Source: Cylindrospermum sp. NIES-4074 (GTDB lineage: Bacteria > Cyanobacteriota > Cyanobacteriia > Cyanobacteriales > Nostocaceae). Taken from it: a stretch of 64,000 nucleotides of DNA. The translations under genes and the position numbers were made by a program. Position 1 is the stretch's first letter; every line of letters begins with the position of its first letter. This document shows positions 56,559 through 64,000 of the stretch, one piece after another. The notes under the pieces were generated by a model. That model did no database searches and was not told the DNA's origin. It worked only from the letters and a program-made list of their open reading frames with translations. Location: NCBI GenBank assembly GCA_003994795.1, contig AP018269.1, positions 4,055,677-4,119,676 of the forward strand, written 5' to 3'.

Positions 56559-58922
56559 ATGTCGATCACGGTGCAGGGGAAGTATGCTGTGCGAATTCCG
56601 CTAGATTACTACCGAATTTTAGGACTACCGTTAGCGGCAAGCGAAGAACAATTGCGACAGGCCTACAGCGATCGCATTGTACAGTTGCCACGACGTGAGT
56701 ATTCGACCGCAGCAATTTCTTCTCGCAAACAACTTATAGAAGAAGCTTTCGTAGTTTTATCCGATCCCAAAGACCGCAATTCCTATAATCAGCTCTACCT
56801 CACCCACGCCTATGATCCTGATAGCACTAGTGCTACAGTGGCAGTGGAAAATTCCAGCGACAACAACAACAGGGATCATGATGTTCAAAGCCTCAGCATA
56901 GAAATTGCCCAAGAGGAATTAGTTGGTGCGCTGTTAATCCTCCAAGAACTGGGGGAATACGAACTTGTGCTGAAACTAGGTCGTCCGTACTTAGTAAATA
57001 AAAATAGTGCAGCAGATGCCAGAACAGCCAAGAATTTGTCTAGGGAGGAATACCACGAAAGTGCTGAACTACCAGACATAATTCTTACTGTCACCTTAGC
57101 TTGCCTAGAACTCGGCCGAGAACAATGGCAGCAAGGTCACTACGAAAATGCGGCCATATCCTTAGAAACTGGTGAAGAATTGTTAGTACGCGAAGGATTA
57201 TTCCCCAGCGTCCAGGCAGAAATTGTTGCAGACCTTTACAAACTGCGACCATATAGAATCTTAGAATTACTGGCATTACCTCAAGAAAAAACTGCTGAAC
57301 GCCGCCAAGGCTTAGAATTCTTACAAAATATCTTAGAAGATCGTGGTGGCATTGATGGCACTGGCAATGATCAATCAGGTTTAAATATAGATGACTTTTT
57401 GCGATTTATCCAGCAGTTACGCAACCACCTGACAGTCGCAGAACAACACAAACTGTTTGAAGCAGAAAGCAAGCGACCCTCTGCCGTTGCCACATATTTA
57501 GCCGTCTATGCCTCAATCGCACGGGGATTTACTCAACGTCAACCAGCTTTAATTCGCCAAGGCAAGCAAATGCTGATGCGTCTGGGTAAGCGCCAAGATG
57601 TCCATTTAGAACAGTCCCTATGTGCCCTACTACTGGGGCAAACCGAAGAAGCCACCCGTGTTTTAGAAATGAGTCAAGAGTACGAAGCCTTGGCTTTTAT
57701 TCGGGAAAAATCTCAAGACTCGCCAGATTTACTACCAGGGCTGTGTCTGTATGGCGAACAGTGGTTACAACAAGAAGTGTTTCCCCATTTTCGTGATTTG
57801 GCAAGACAGCAAGCTTCCCTAAAAGATTACTTTGCTGACCAACAGGTACAAGCTTATTTAGAAGCTCTACCAACGGATGCGGAAGTCACCAATGAATGGG
57901 CTGTTATTAACCGCCAACCTTTCCCCCAGCCACCGGCAAATAATCGCCGTAACAATGGTACTGGAGTAACTCGACAATTCCATCAAAATCAGACCCCTGA
58001 CCCTGAGTTGCCAGATACACCAATTAGAGAAAGACCTGAAAATTCTCACTTTCCGCCAACGCGAGGGAATACTTCACCCACAGTTACACCTAGCGGCAGT
58101 AAAAAACCGGAAATACCTGCGTTACAATTTCCGACATCCGAATCTGTGGACAGAGGAAATAACTACCAGATGAATGGCTCCGCAAAAGCTGCTGTACCCA
58201 GTCAAACCCCAAAGCGCAGACGGCGCAAGCCTACCCAAGGTGACAGACGAGAGCGGGTTTTGGATCATCGTCAGCATCATCCTCAGCAGCGGCGAACTTT
58301 TGCTAACACCCTGGAAGGGAAAACCCGGCTGGTGTGGATGGTGTTTATTTCTTTGGCGGGTATATTAGTTTTCTGGTTATTAGTTTCCACAACCTTTGGA
58401 TGGTTAAAAAATGCGTTTTTCCCTAGACCTGCTTTGCAAGGGGAACAGTTGGCTGTAGAACTCAATCAACCACCCATATCAATTCCTGATCTCAATAGCC
58501 AACCGCAACCACCGGAGGGGCCCCTGACCAATGCGACGGCGGAAGAAGTCATTCAGGCTTGGCTATCTACCAAAGCCGCAGCTTTAGGCCCAAACCATGA
58601 GATTGATAATTTAGAGCAGATTTTAGCTGGTTCTGCCTTAAGTCAATGGCGACAAATTGCCCAGCAGGTGCGGTCAGAAAACCACTATCGGAAGTATGAC
58701 CATAATCTCAGGGTGGAATCTGTTGATAAAATCGGAGAAGATGCCGATCGCGCAGCTGTGGAAGCTACAGTCAAGGAAGTTACGAAATTTTATGAAAATG
58801 GTCAGATGAAAAAGTCCTCTGACGAAAGTTTGCGAGTCCGCTATGATTTGATTCGTCGAGATGGTGTCTGGCGCATTCAGAATATGTCAGTTGTTAATAA
58901 GATTACTATGAATTTTTTGTAG
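56559..58922 (+). CDS. ftn2: Ftn2/ZipN (ARC6-like) cell division protein
   Basis: The 787-residue protein is orthologous in build to plant ARC6, the membrane anchor that tethers FtsZ filaments at midcell in cyanobacteria. It has an N-terminal J-like domain (DYYRILGLPLAASEEQLRQAYSDRI, about 17-80) without the HPD tripeptide (QLPRREYS instead), so it probably does not stimulate Hsp70. A long helical region follows (about 110-480), then a disordered Pro/Arg-rich linker (about 465-585), one membrane helix (VWMVFISLAGILVFWLLV, about 591-610) and a C-terminal ARC6-type periplasmic domain (LTNATAEEVIQAWLSTKAAALG ... VWRIQNMSVV). Confidence 0.93.
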   Translation: MSITVQGKYAVRIPLDYYRILGLPLAASEEQLRQAYSDRIVQLPRREYSTAAISSRKQLIEEAFVVLSDPKDRNSYNQLYLTHAYDPDSTSATVAVENSSDNNNRDHDVQSLSIEIAQEELVGALLILQELGEYELVLKLGRPYLVNKNSAADARTAKNLSREEYHESAELPDIILTVTLACLELGREQWQQGHYENAAISLETGEELLVREGLFPSVQAEIVADLYKLRPYRILELLALPQEKTAERRQGLEFLQNILEDRGGIDGTGNDQSGLNIDDFLRFIQQLRNHLTVAEQHKLFEAESKRPSAVATYLAVYASIARGFTQRQPALIRQGKQMLMRLGKRQDVHLEQSLCALLLGQTEEATRVLEMSQEYEALAFIREKSQDSPDLLPGLCLYGEQWLQQEVFPHFRDLARQQASLKDYFADQQVQAYLEALPTDAEVTNEWAVINRQPFPQPPANNRRNNGTGVTRQFHQNQTPDPELPDTPIRERPENSHFPPTRGNTSPTVTPSGSKKPEIPALQFPTSESVDRGNNYQMNGSAKAAVPSQTPKRRRRKPTQGDRRERVLDHRQHHPQQRRTFANTLEGKTRLVWMVFISLAGILVFWLLVSTTFGWLKNAFFPRPALQGEQLAVELNQPPISIPDLNSQPQPPEGPLTNATAEEVIQAWLSTKAAALGPNHEIDNLEQILAGSALSQWRQIAQQVRSENHYRKYDHNLRVESVDKIGEDADRAAVEATVKEVTKFYENGQMKKSSDESLRVRYDLIRRDGVWRIQNMSVVNKITMNFL

Positions 58923-59557
58923 ATTAATGAATTAATAGGCAATAGGCAATAGTTTCTCTTGCGCCTTCCTAACTTGCAACTACCTTAATTACAATAAAAT
59001 GCGATGGCGTCTCATCTGTGAACCAACAGCGGCGATCGCATTTTTTATGATCCCAGTTCCCAGACAGCGATCCCTGACAGTTAGTAGCACCATCAGGCGA
59101 TCGCTATATCACTGCTAGTTCGCTTCCCCTTTCCCTTGTAGATTGCAGTCTTTAGCTAGCTTTCAGCCTTATGTTATGGAATCGTGACATTTTGGGCTGG
59201 CTATTAGCCCACGTTCAGCCGTAATGTCAGGGAATCATAACATAGTGATCCCGAAAAGACTATAAACTCGTGGAATAGCGAAAAAAGCGTCTTCTACCCC
59301 CTTGATCACTAGGCATGAATACCGGTTAATATTTACTTAACAAAAGCGCCCCACCAATTCCTAAGAAATGCTAACCCTGGCATAACTAAGGAATGAAAAA
59401 GGAGTGAATCTCAATTTAAAAACAAACTAAAAAAGTTAAAAACTGGGCAAAACCAGGAGTCAGGAATAAGAAATTCATCTGGGGTGGATGACATTTTAGA
59501 AAACATTCTATAACCCGGGGAAGTCATTTACCTTTAAAACTACTGGAGGCCAAATTA
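58923..59557. other. Gene-less interval with a large stem-loop
   Basis: The interval holds an inverted structure at 59170-59244. TATGTTATG pairs with CATAACATA, and after a 6/6 internal loop TGACATT pairs with AATGTCA; the apical part has GGGCT/AGCCC. The rest is AT-rich. CTGGAGG at 59543-59549, about 10 bases before the ATG at 59558, is a good ribosome-binding site for the DUF4912 gene. Confidence 0.6.
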
Positions 59558-60811
59558 ATGGCAAAAGAACGCCCGCCGCTAGAAGAGATGACATTGAGGC
59601 AACTACGTAGAGTTGCTAGTGAATATGCCATATCTCGCTATAGCCGAATGCGTAAGTCACAATTGCTGGCATCGATTCAAGAAGCCCAGCGCAGCAAAAT
59701 ATCCCTAAGTCCATCTCGTTCACTGGAGGCACAAGAAACCGTGGAAGCCGCAAAATTTGAATTAGGTCAGGAAGATCGTACTGGTGGCTCTTTTGCTGAT
59801 GTTGACGAAGGACTCGCTGATTTACCCGCAGGTTACGGCGAAAGTCGCATTGTACTGCTACCAAGAGACCCTCAATGGGCTTACACCTATTGGGATGTCC
59901 CCAACGAAAGAAAAGAAGAACTCCGCCGTCAAGGGGGACAACAACTAGCTTTGCGGATTTATGATGTTACCGACATCAGCGATATCGAGTACCAAAGCCC
60001 CCACAGCATTCAGGAATATCCTGCTGACGAACTAGCAAGAGAATGGTATTTGCCAATTCCAGTTAGCGATCGCGATTATGTCATCGATATCGGTTATCGT
60101 TCTGCTGATGGCCGTTGGTTGGTACTAGCTCGTTCTGCTAGAGTACACATTCCCCCCGTCTATCCTTCTGACTGGATTGAGGACGTGTTCATCACCGTCA
60201 ACTTTGAAGAAGAACTACGCGGTAAGACTCAGTACGAACTAGTTCCCCCAGCTAAGAAGATCGCAGCAAATGCTGGTGCTAATGGCAACGCCATTTATGA
60301 ACAAGTCTTTGGTTTAGCAGAATCTGCCGAAGCGCAAAGAGTTGCCGGTTCTCTGTTCGGTTCCATGCAGCACGTACCCGGTTCTGCACGCCCTGAAGAA
60401 GTTATTAGCTCCTACGTTTTCCCCTCTGGCGTTGGTTTGTGGGCAGTTCCCACCTTCTCTGGTTTAACCGCTTCCGGTGTTGGTATGGGGATGTCAGGTG
60501 TAGGCTTCTCCGCTTCTGCTGTACCTGTACGTCCACGCAAATTCTGGTTAATTGCTGATGCTGAGTTGATTGTTTACGGTGCAACTGAACCTGATGCTAC
60601 CGTAACAATTGGTGGTCGTCCAATTAAGCTCAATCCAGATGGTACATTCCGCTTCCAAATGTCCTTCCAAGATGGCGTAATTGATTACCCAATTTTGGCT
60701 GTAGCTGCTGATGGTGAGCAAACCCGCTCAATTCACATGAACTTTGAGCGTGAAACACCATCACGGAACACCAACACCAAAGATGAAGCCGTCCTTGAAT
60801 GGCTGGCATAA
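59558..60811 (+). CDS. DUF4912 protein with Rho N-terminal-like domain
   Basis: This is a 417-residue cyanobacterial protein. Residues about 5-45 (LEEMTLRQLRRVASEYAISRYSRMRKSQLLASI) resemble the SAP/Rho N-terminal nucleic-acid-binding helices. Residues about 85-220 form the DUF4912 domain (ESRIVLLPRDPQWAYTYWDVP ... WYLPIPVSDRDYVIDIGYRSADGRWLVLARS). The C-terminal part (about 320-400) repeats the theme with KFWLIADAELIVYGATEPDATVTIGGRPIKLNPDGTF, an immunoglobulin-like segment. Function is unknown. It has a strong ribosome site and a terminator after it. Confidence 0.85.
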   Translation: MAKERPPLEEMTLRQLRRVASEYAISRYSRMRKSQLLASIQEAQRSKISLSPSRSLEAQETVEAAKFELGQEDRTGGSFADVDEGLADLPAGYGESRIVLLPRDPQWAYTYWDVPNERKEELRRQGGQQLALRIYDVTDISDIEYQSPHSIQEYPADELAREWYLPIPVSDRDYVIDIGYRSADGRWLVLARSARVHIPPVYPSDWIEDVFITVNFEEELRGKTQYELVPPAKKIAANAGANGNAIYEQVFGLAESAEAQRVAGSLFGSMQHVPGSARPEEVISSYVFPSGVGLWAVPTFSGLTASGVGMGMSGVGFSASAVPVRPRKFWLIADAELIVYGATEPDATVTIGGRPIKLNPDGTFRFQMSFQDGVIDYPILAVAADGEQTRSIHMNFERETPSRNTNTKDEAVLEWLA

Positions 60812-60857
60812 ATCTTGGATTTGAAAATTAACCCCAGAATGAAATCTTAATTTATTC

Positions 60858-60890
60858 CCCGCTATAGTAATGTAGCGGGTTTTTTATTTT
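60858..60890 (+). terminator. Rho-independent terminator after the DUF4912 gene
   Basis: CCCGCTA (60858-60864) pairs with TAGCGGG (60873-60879), loop TAGTAATG, followed by six T (60880-60885). The next gene starts 3 bp later. Confidence 0.9.
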
Positions 60891-60892
60891 GT

Positions 60893-61813
60893 ATGTCCCC
60901 AAAAAAATTAGTTTTGTTGTCTATCTTAACCATTGCCACAGGCTTACTATCAGGTTGTAAAGGAATGGTAGCCAATTCAGCCCCATCTCAAAATTGCCCT
61001 GGTAAAGATGCCAAATTCAGTATTGATTTTTTTAAAACCAATAATCGAGGTGAGAAATATGCTAGAGGTATCAATCATGTAATTATTTTCAATCCCAAAT
61101 CACCAGCATTAGATTTTAAAGTTAATGTTGGTTTGGCTCATAAAATATATGCTAAAGATGCTAGGGGTAAATTACGTCAAGAATATGTGCCTAAACTGTT
61201 TCGTCAACTCATCAGTGATGGTAATTCTCAACTTGCAGGAAAAACACCAATTGCGGCAATTAATGCCGACTATATAGGAACAGATAATAAACCCCAAGGT
61301 TTAAATATTTCTCGCGGTTTTGAATATTCAGGAGCATTTAAAACTAAGCGTTCTTCCTTTGGTATATCAGGAGGTACACCCCAACAGCGACAAGCGACTA
61401 TTCAAGCTGGTAAAAGAAAGAGTGATATTCTGAATTATAATTTGGTGGGTGGTAATGGCAGATTTTATAGTCAGGGTAAGTTTAAAGATATTTGCCAAGC
61501 TTTAGGAGAATTTGCCTGTAAAGTTGCGACTAACCGTTCAATGGCAGCGATTACAAATCAAGGTTATGTAATTCTGCTGGTGAATGATGCCAAAGCAAAT
61601 TCAAATATTGAGATATCTCAAGATAATCAAGAGTTACTTCCAGATAAGTTTGATAATGTCTTGGAAGGCATTGCTCGCAATAACTGTTTAGGGAAGATTC
61701 AAGAAGGGATATTATTTGATGGCGGGATGTCTCCAGGGTTATATTACAACAATAAAATTTATGTAGAAAACCTGGGGCCAATTGGTGCAGTATTTTTGAT
61801 TTATAAAAAGTGA
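60893..61813 (+). CDS. Lipoprotein with phosphodiester glycosidase (NAGPA) domain
   Basis: The 306-residue protein has a lipoprotein signal peptide with lipobox LLSGCK (Cys22 lipidated). The rest matches the NAGPA-type phosphodiester glycosidase domain: PIAAINADYIGTDNKPQGLNISRG, then RSMAAITNQGYVILLV and GKIQEGILFDGGMSPGLYYNNKIY. In animals the homologue uncovers mannose-6-phosphate; bacterial targets are unknown, probably cell-wall or secreted glycans. The start ATG lies only 3 bp after the terminator T-run, so its own ribosome site is poor or it is read through. Confidence 0.85.
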   Translation: MSPKKLVLLSILTIATGLLSGCKGMVANSAPSQNCPGKDAKFSIDFFKTNNRGEKYARGINHVIIFNPKSPALDFKVNVGLAHKIYAKDARGKLRQEYVPKLFRQLISDGNSQLAGKTPIAAINADYIGTDNKPQGLNISRGFEYSGAFKTKRSSFGISGGTPQQRQATIQAGKRKSDILNYNLVGGNGRFYSQGKFKDICQALGEFACKVATNRSMAAITNQGYVILLVNDAKANSNIEISQDNQELLPDKFDNVLEGIARNNCLGKIQEGILFDGGMSPGLYYNNKIYVENLGPIGAVFLIYKK

Positions 61814-61825
61814 AATCATCTATTC

Positions 61826-63361
61826 ATGAACAACACAGAAGTAGTAGTAATTGGTAGCGGTATTGGCGGTTTAAGCTGTGCTGCACTATTGGCACGCTAT
61901 GGAATTGATGTCACAGTAGTAGAAAGTCACTCCATTGCAGGTGGTGCGGCTCATGCTTTTGAACGCAACGGTTACAAGTTTGATTCTGGCCCATCTTTAT
62001 ATTCTGGTTTATCCTACACTCCTTCCCCTAATCCCTTACGCCAAGTTTTAGATGCGATTGGGGAAGATTTACCCTGCGTTCATTACGATACTTGGGGTTG
62101 TTATCTACCAGAAGGCAACTTTGATGCTCAAGTTGGTGCTGACCAATTTTGTGAACTGCTGCAAAAGCTGCGAGGAGATAAAGCCGTAGTTGAATGGCGC
62201 AAACTACAGGAAATTATGACACCTTTGGGTAAGAGTGCGATCGCACTTCCACCCGCCGCCCTACGCTACGATTTAGGTGCAGTCTTAACTGTGGGTAAAT
62301 TTGCCCCGGCTTTACTGCAACAGGCCGCTAACGTCATTAAATTAACAGGGCCTTTCTCCCGCATCATGGATGGTGTCATCACAGACCCATTTATTCGCAA
62401 CTGGTTAGATTTACTTTGCTTTCTCTTATCTGGATTACCCGCAGATGGGACAATTGCCGCAGAAGTTGCGTTTATGTTTGCAGATTGGTATCGTCCTAAT
62501 GTCCAGTTAGATTATCCCATTGGTGGAAGTGGTGCATTAGTTGATGCACTGGTACGGGGGTTGACTAAACATGGTGGTAAGTTAGTTTTGAATGCTCATG
62601 TCGAGCGAGTTTTAGTAGAAAACAACCGTGCTGTGGGTGTGCGACTGCGGAGTGGTAAGGAAATCCGAGCTAGTAAAGCCGTTGTTTCTAATGCTTCTGT
62701 TTGGGATACTCTCAAACTCATTCCTGAAGGTGCTGTCCCCAAACGGTATGTAGAACAGCGACAAGCAACACCTGAATGTGATAGTTTCATGCACCTGCAT
62801 TTAGGTATTGATGCAGCAGGATTGCCTAAAAATCTGGGTATTCACTATATTGTAGTTAACGATTGGGACAAAGGCATAACTGCACCGCAAAATGTAGTGC
62901 TTATATCCATTCCCTCAGTTCTCGACCCATCCTTAGCACCAGCAGGTAAGCACGTGATTCACGTTTATACTCCTGGTAATGAACCTTATGCTATTTGGCA
63001 AGGAAAGGAACGCAATAGCGAAGAATATGCGTTGTTAAAACAAGAACGTGCGGAAGTGATGTGGCAAGCTTTAGAAAGAATTATTCCTGATATTCGTTCC
63101 CGTTGCGAAGTAAGTTTGGTAGGTACTCCCCTCACCCACGCTCGATTTTTGCGTCGTCATCATGGTAGTTACGGGCCAGCTATAGCCGCAGGTAAAGGTT
63201 TATTTCCTGGTGGGACTACTCCCCTATCAGGATTGTTGTGTTGTGGAGATTCCACTTTTCCGGGAATTGGGTTGCCGGCTGTGGCTGCGAGTGGGATGAT
63301 TGTTGCGAATGCGATCGCTCCGGTACAGCAACATTTACAATTACTCAATGATATTCTCTAG
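61826..63361 (+). CDS. Carotenoid isomerase/desaturase-like flavoprotein
   Basis: The 511-residue FAD-dependent oxidoreductase is of the phytoene-desaturase/CrtISO superfamily. It has VVVIGSGIGGLSCAALLARYGIDVTVVESH (FAD Rossmann, 5-34), GGAAHAFERNGYKFDSGPSLYSG, YPIGGSGALVDALVRGL and a C-terminal GLLCCGDSTFPGIGLPAVAASGMIVAN, the flavin-contact segment. It is closest in style to carotenoid cis-trans isomerase rather than to CrtB-coupled desaturases, but whether it is the housekeeping CrtISO (CrtH) or a paralogue with another substrate cannot be settled here. It follows the lipoprotein gene by 12 bp and may share its transcript. Confidence 0.85.
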   Translation: MNNTEVVVIGSGIGGLSCAALLARYGIDVTVVESHSIAGGAAHAFERNGYKFDSGPSLYSGLSYTPSPNPLRQVLDAIGEDLPCVHYDTWGCYLPEGNFDAQVGADQFCELLQKLRGDKAVVEWRKLQEIMTPLGKSAIALPPAALRYDLGAVLTVGKFAPALLQQAANVIKLTGPFSRIMDGVITDPFIRNWLDLLCFLLSGLPADGTIAAEVAFMFADWYRPNVQLDYPIGGSGALVDALVRGLTKHGGKLVLNAHVERVLVENNRAVGVRLRSGKEIRASKAVVSNASVWDTLKLIPEGAVPKRYVEQRQATPECDSFMHLHLGIDAAGLPKNLGIHYIVVNDWDKGITAPQNVVLISIPSVLDPSLAPAGKHVIHVYTPGNEPYAIWQGKERNSEEYALLKQERAEVMWQALERIIPDIRSRCEVSLVGTPLTHARFLRRHHGSYGPAIAAGKGLFPGGTTPLSGLLCCGDSTFPGIGLPAVAASGMIVANAIAPVQQHLQLLNDIL

Positions 63362-63406
63362 TAGCGATCGCTTAATGAGAGAGGAAAGGGCGATCGCATC
63401 TTCTGA

Positions 63407-63619
63407 CTAATAACCTCGTTTTTGACGACATACAGAACAAAAAAGCTGAGTATTATCCCTGATTTTCTTGCCACATAAACAAGTTCTAGCTGGAGAAGAA
63501 TAGTTAAAAACTTTTGGGATTTTCATTTGTGTGCTTAAATTCTTATTTTTCCTACAAGCAGAACATTGAATCTCTCCTGCTTTTCTGATTGTTTTACCAC
63601 ATAAACATTTGTATGTCAT
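63407..63619 (-). CDS. Tandem zinc-ribbon miniprotein
   Basis: The 70-residue protein contains two copies of one small four-Cys unit: CLCGKTIRKAGEIQCSACRK (residues 5-24) and CLCGKKIRDNTQLFCSVCRQ (47-66). Each has CxC then CxxC, suited to bind one zinc. The linker is basic. Such treble-clef or ribbon units usually bind nucleic acid or partner proteins; no specific family is recognised. It is convergent with the flavoprotein gene. Confidence 0.7.
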   Translation of the reverse strand: MTYKCLCGKTIRKAGEIQCSACRKNKNLSTQMKIPKVFNYSSPARTCLCGKKIRDNTQLFCSVCRQKRGY

Positions 63620-64000
63620 GCTTGTAACCTCATTTGCTTGTCAATTATGTAATTACTTGTCTAGTATGCTACTCAAAGTATTTAGATAGAAATTAATATA
63701 ACATCAGAACATAATTTTTTAAGTAATTTTACATCTTGTCCAACCAAAATTGATGCAATTTAATTACACAGTATAGTTCTAAAACCCTTGATTTACCTTT
63801 CAAAACCAATAAAAATAATGTAGTCTCATAGCGTACATTTTTAGGTTGCCTGGGTTTGTACGGTGAGCTTCAAGATAACAGTAATAAGATTAGGTATAAC
63901 CCTGTAATGCTTGACGTTAAAAATACATAGGGTAGCACCTCTACCTACCGTTTCAGTAGGCCAAATTACAGGTAGGGGAGCAACTAGCTTGAAGTTATGC
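63620..64000. other. Gene-less window end
   Basis: No gene was found. From about 63870 the sequence is less AT-rich and contains short complementary blocks (CTCTACCTACC near 63938 and GGTAGGGGAG near 63972), perhaps the 5' leader or an RNA belonging to a gene beyond the window. This cannot be resolved from the fragment. Confidence 0.4.

Overview
The window reads as chromosome of a filamentous, heterocystous-type cyanobacterium (Nostoc/Anabaena group). The evidence is the density of GCGATCGC (HIP1-type) octamers, cyanobacterial genes (helical carotenoid protein, Ftn2/ZipN-like division protein, CHAT-TPR and NACHT-pentapeptide giants, DUF4912, DUF6335, DUF2358), many dispersed palindromes and heptamer repeats, and several insertion sequences. 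This is inference from content; no rRNA or marker phylogeny is available here.

Layout. 1-2 kb is an IS nest: an internally deleted transposase remnant, then an intact IS701-type element ending 32 bp upstream of a threonine/serine dehydratase-like gene. 3-8 kb holds an aromatic amino acid permease, kptA and a general-stress group (GlsB/YeaQ-type protein, a glycine-zipper/ChaB fusion, Dps, a low-temperature-induced-type secreted protein). 9-12 kb is a two-partner-secretion outer-membrane protein gene split cleanly by an IS630-type element. 12-21 kb carries dnaN, a phytochrome-like hybrid sensor kinase, an ArsA-type ATPase, small unknowns and the ureE-ureF-ureG operon. 21-33 kb is dominated by stress functions: an internally deleted manganese catalase, duplicated cupins, a zinc alcohol dehydrogenase, an SRPBCC protein, a PfpI/ferritin-like fusion, DUF2267, DUF6335, a helical carotenoid protein, the divergent hopanoid pair hpnB/shc, and a second ChaB protein.

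33.3-38.8 kb is the most unusual part. A secreted TPR-CHAT protease gene and a secreted trypsin-like protease gene, plus a decayed transposase, lie between matching inverted repeats that are each bordered by TTATAA. This looks like a cargo-carrying transposon. 39-50 kb has a GNAT acetyltransferase, a type II NADH dehydrogenase, a HAD hydrolase, a large NACHT-pentapeptide protein (bacterial NLR-like), MarC, a nitrilase-family hydrolase, Uma2 and a TerB/DUF1232 fusion.

50-64 kb is mostly housekeeping: class II fructose-bisphosphate aldolase, tRNA-Lys, an aldose-epimerase-like protein, pdhA, the Ftn2/ARC6-like division protein, DUF4912, a NAGPA-type lipoprotein, a carotenoid-isomerase-like flavoprotein and a tandem zinc-ribbon miniprotein. 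A cloverleaf-like palindrome cluster sits near the tRNA. No CRISPR array, rRNA or prophage was seen.
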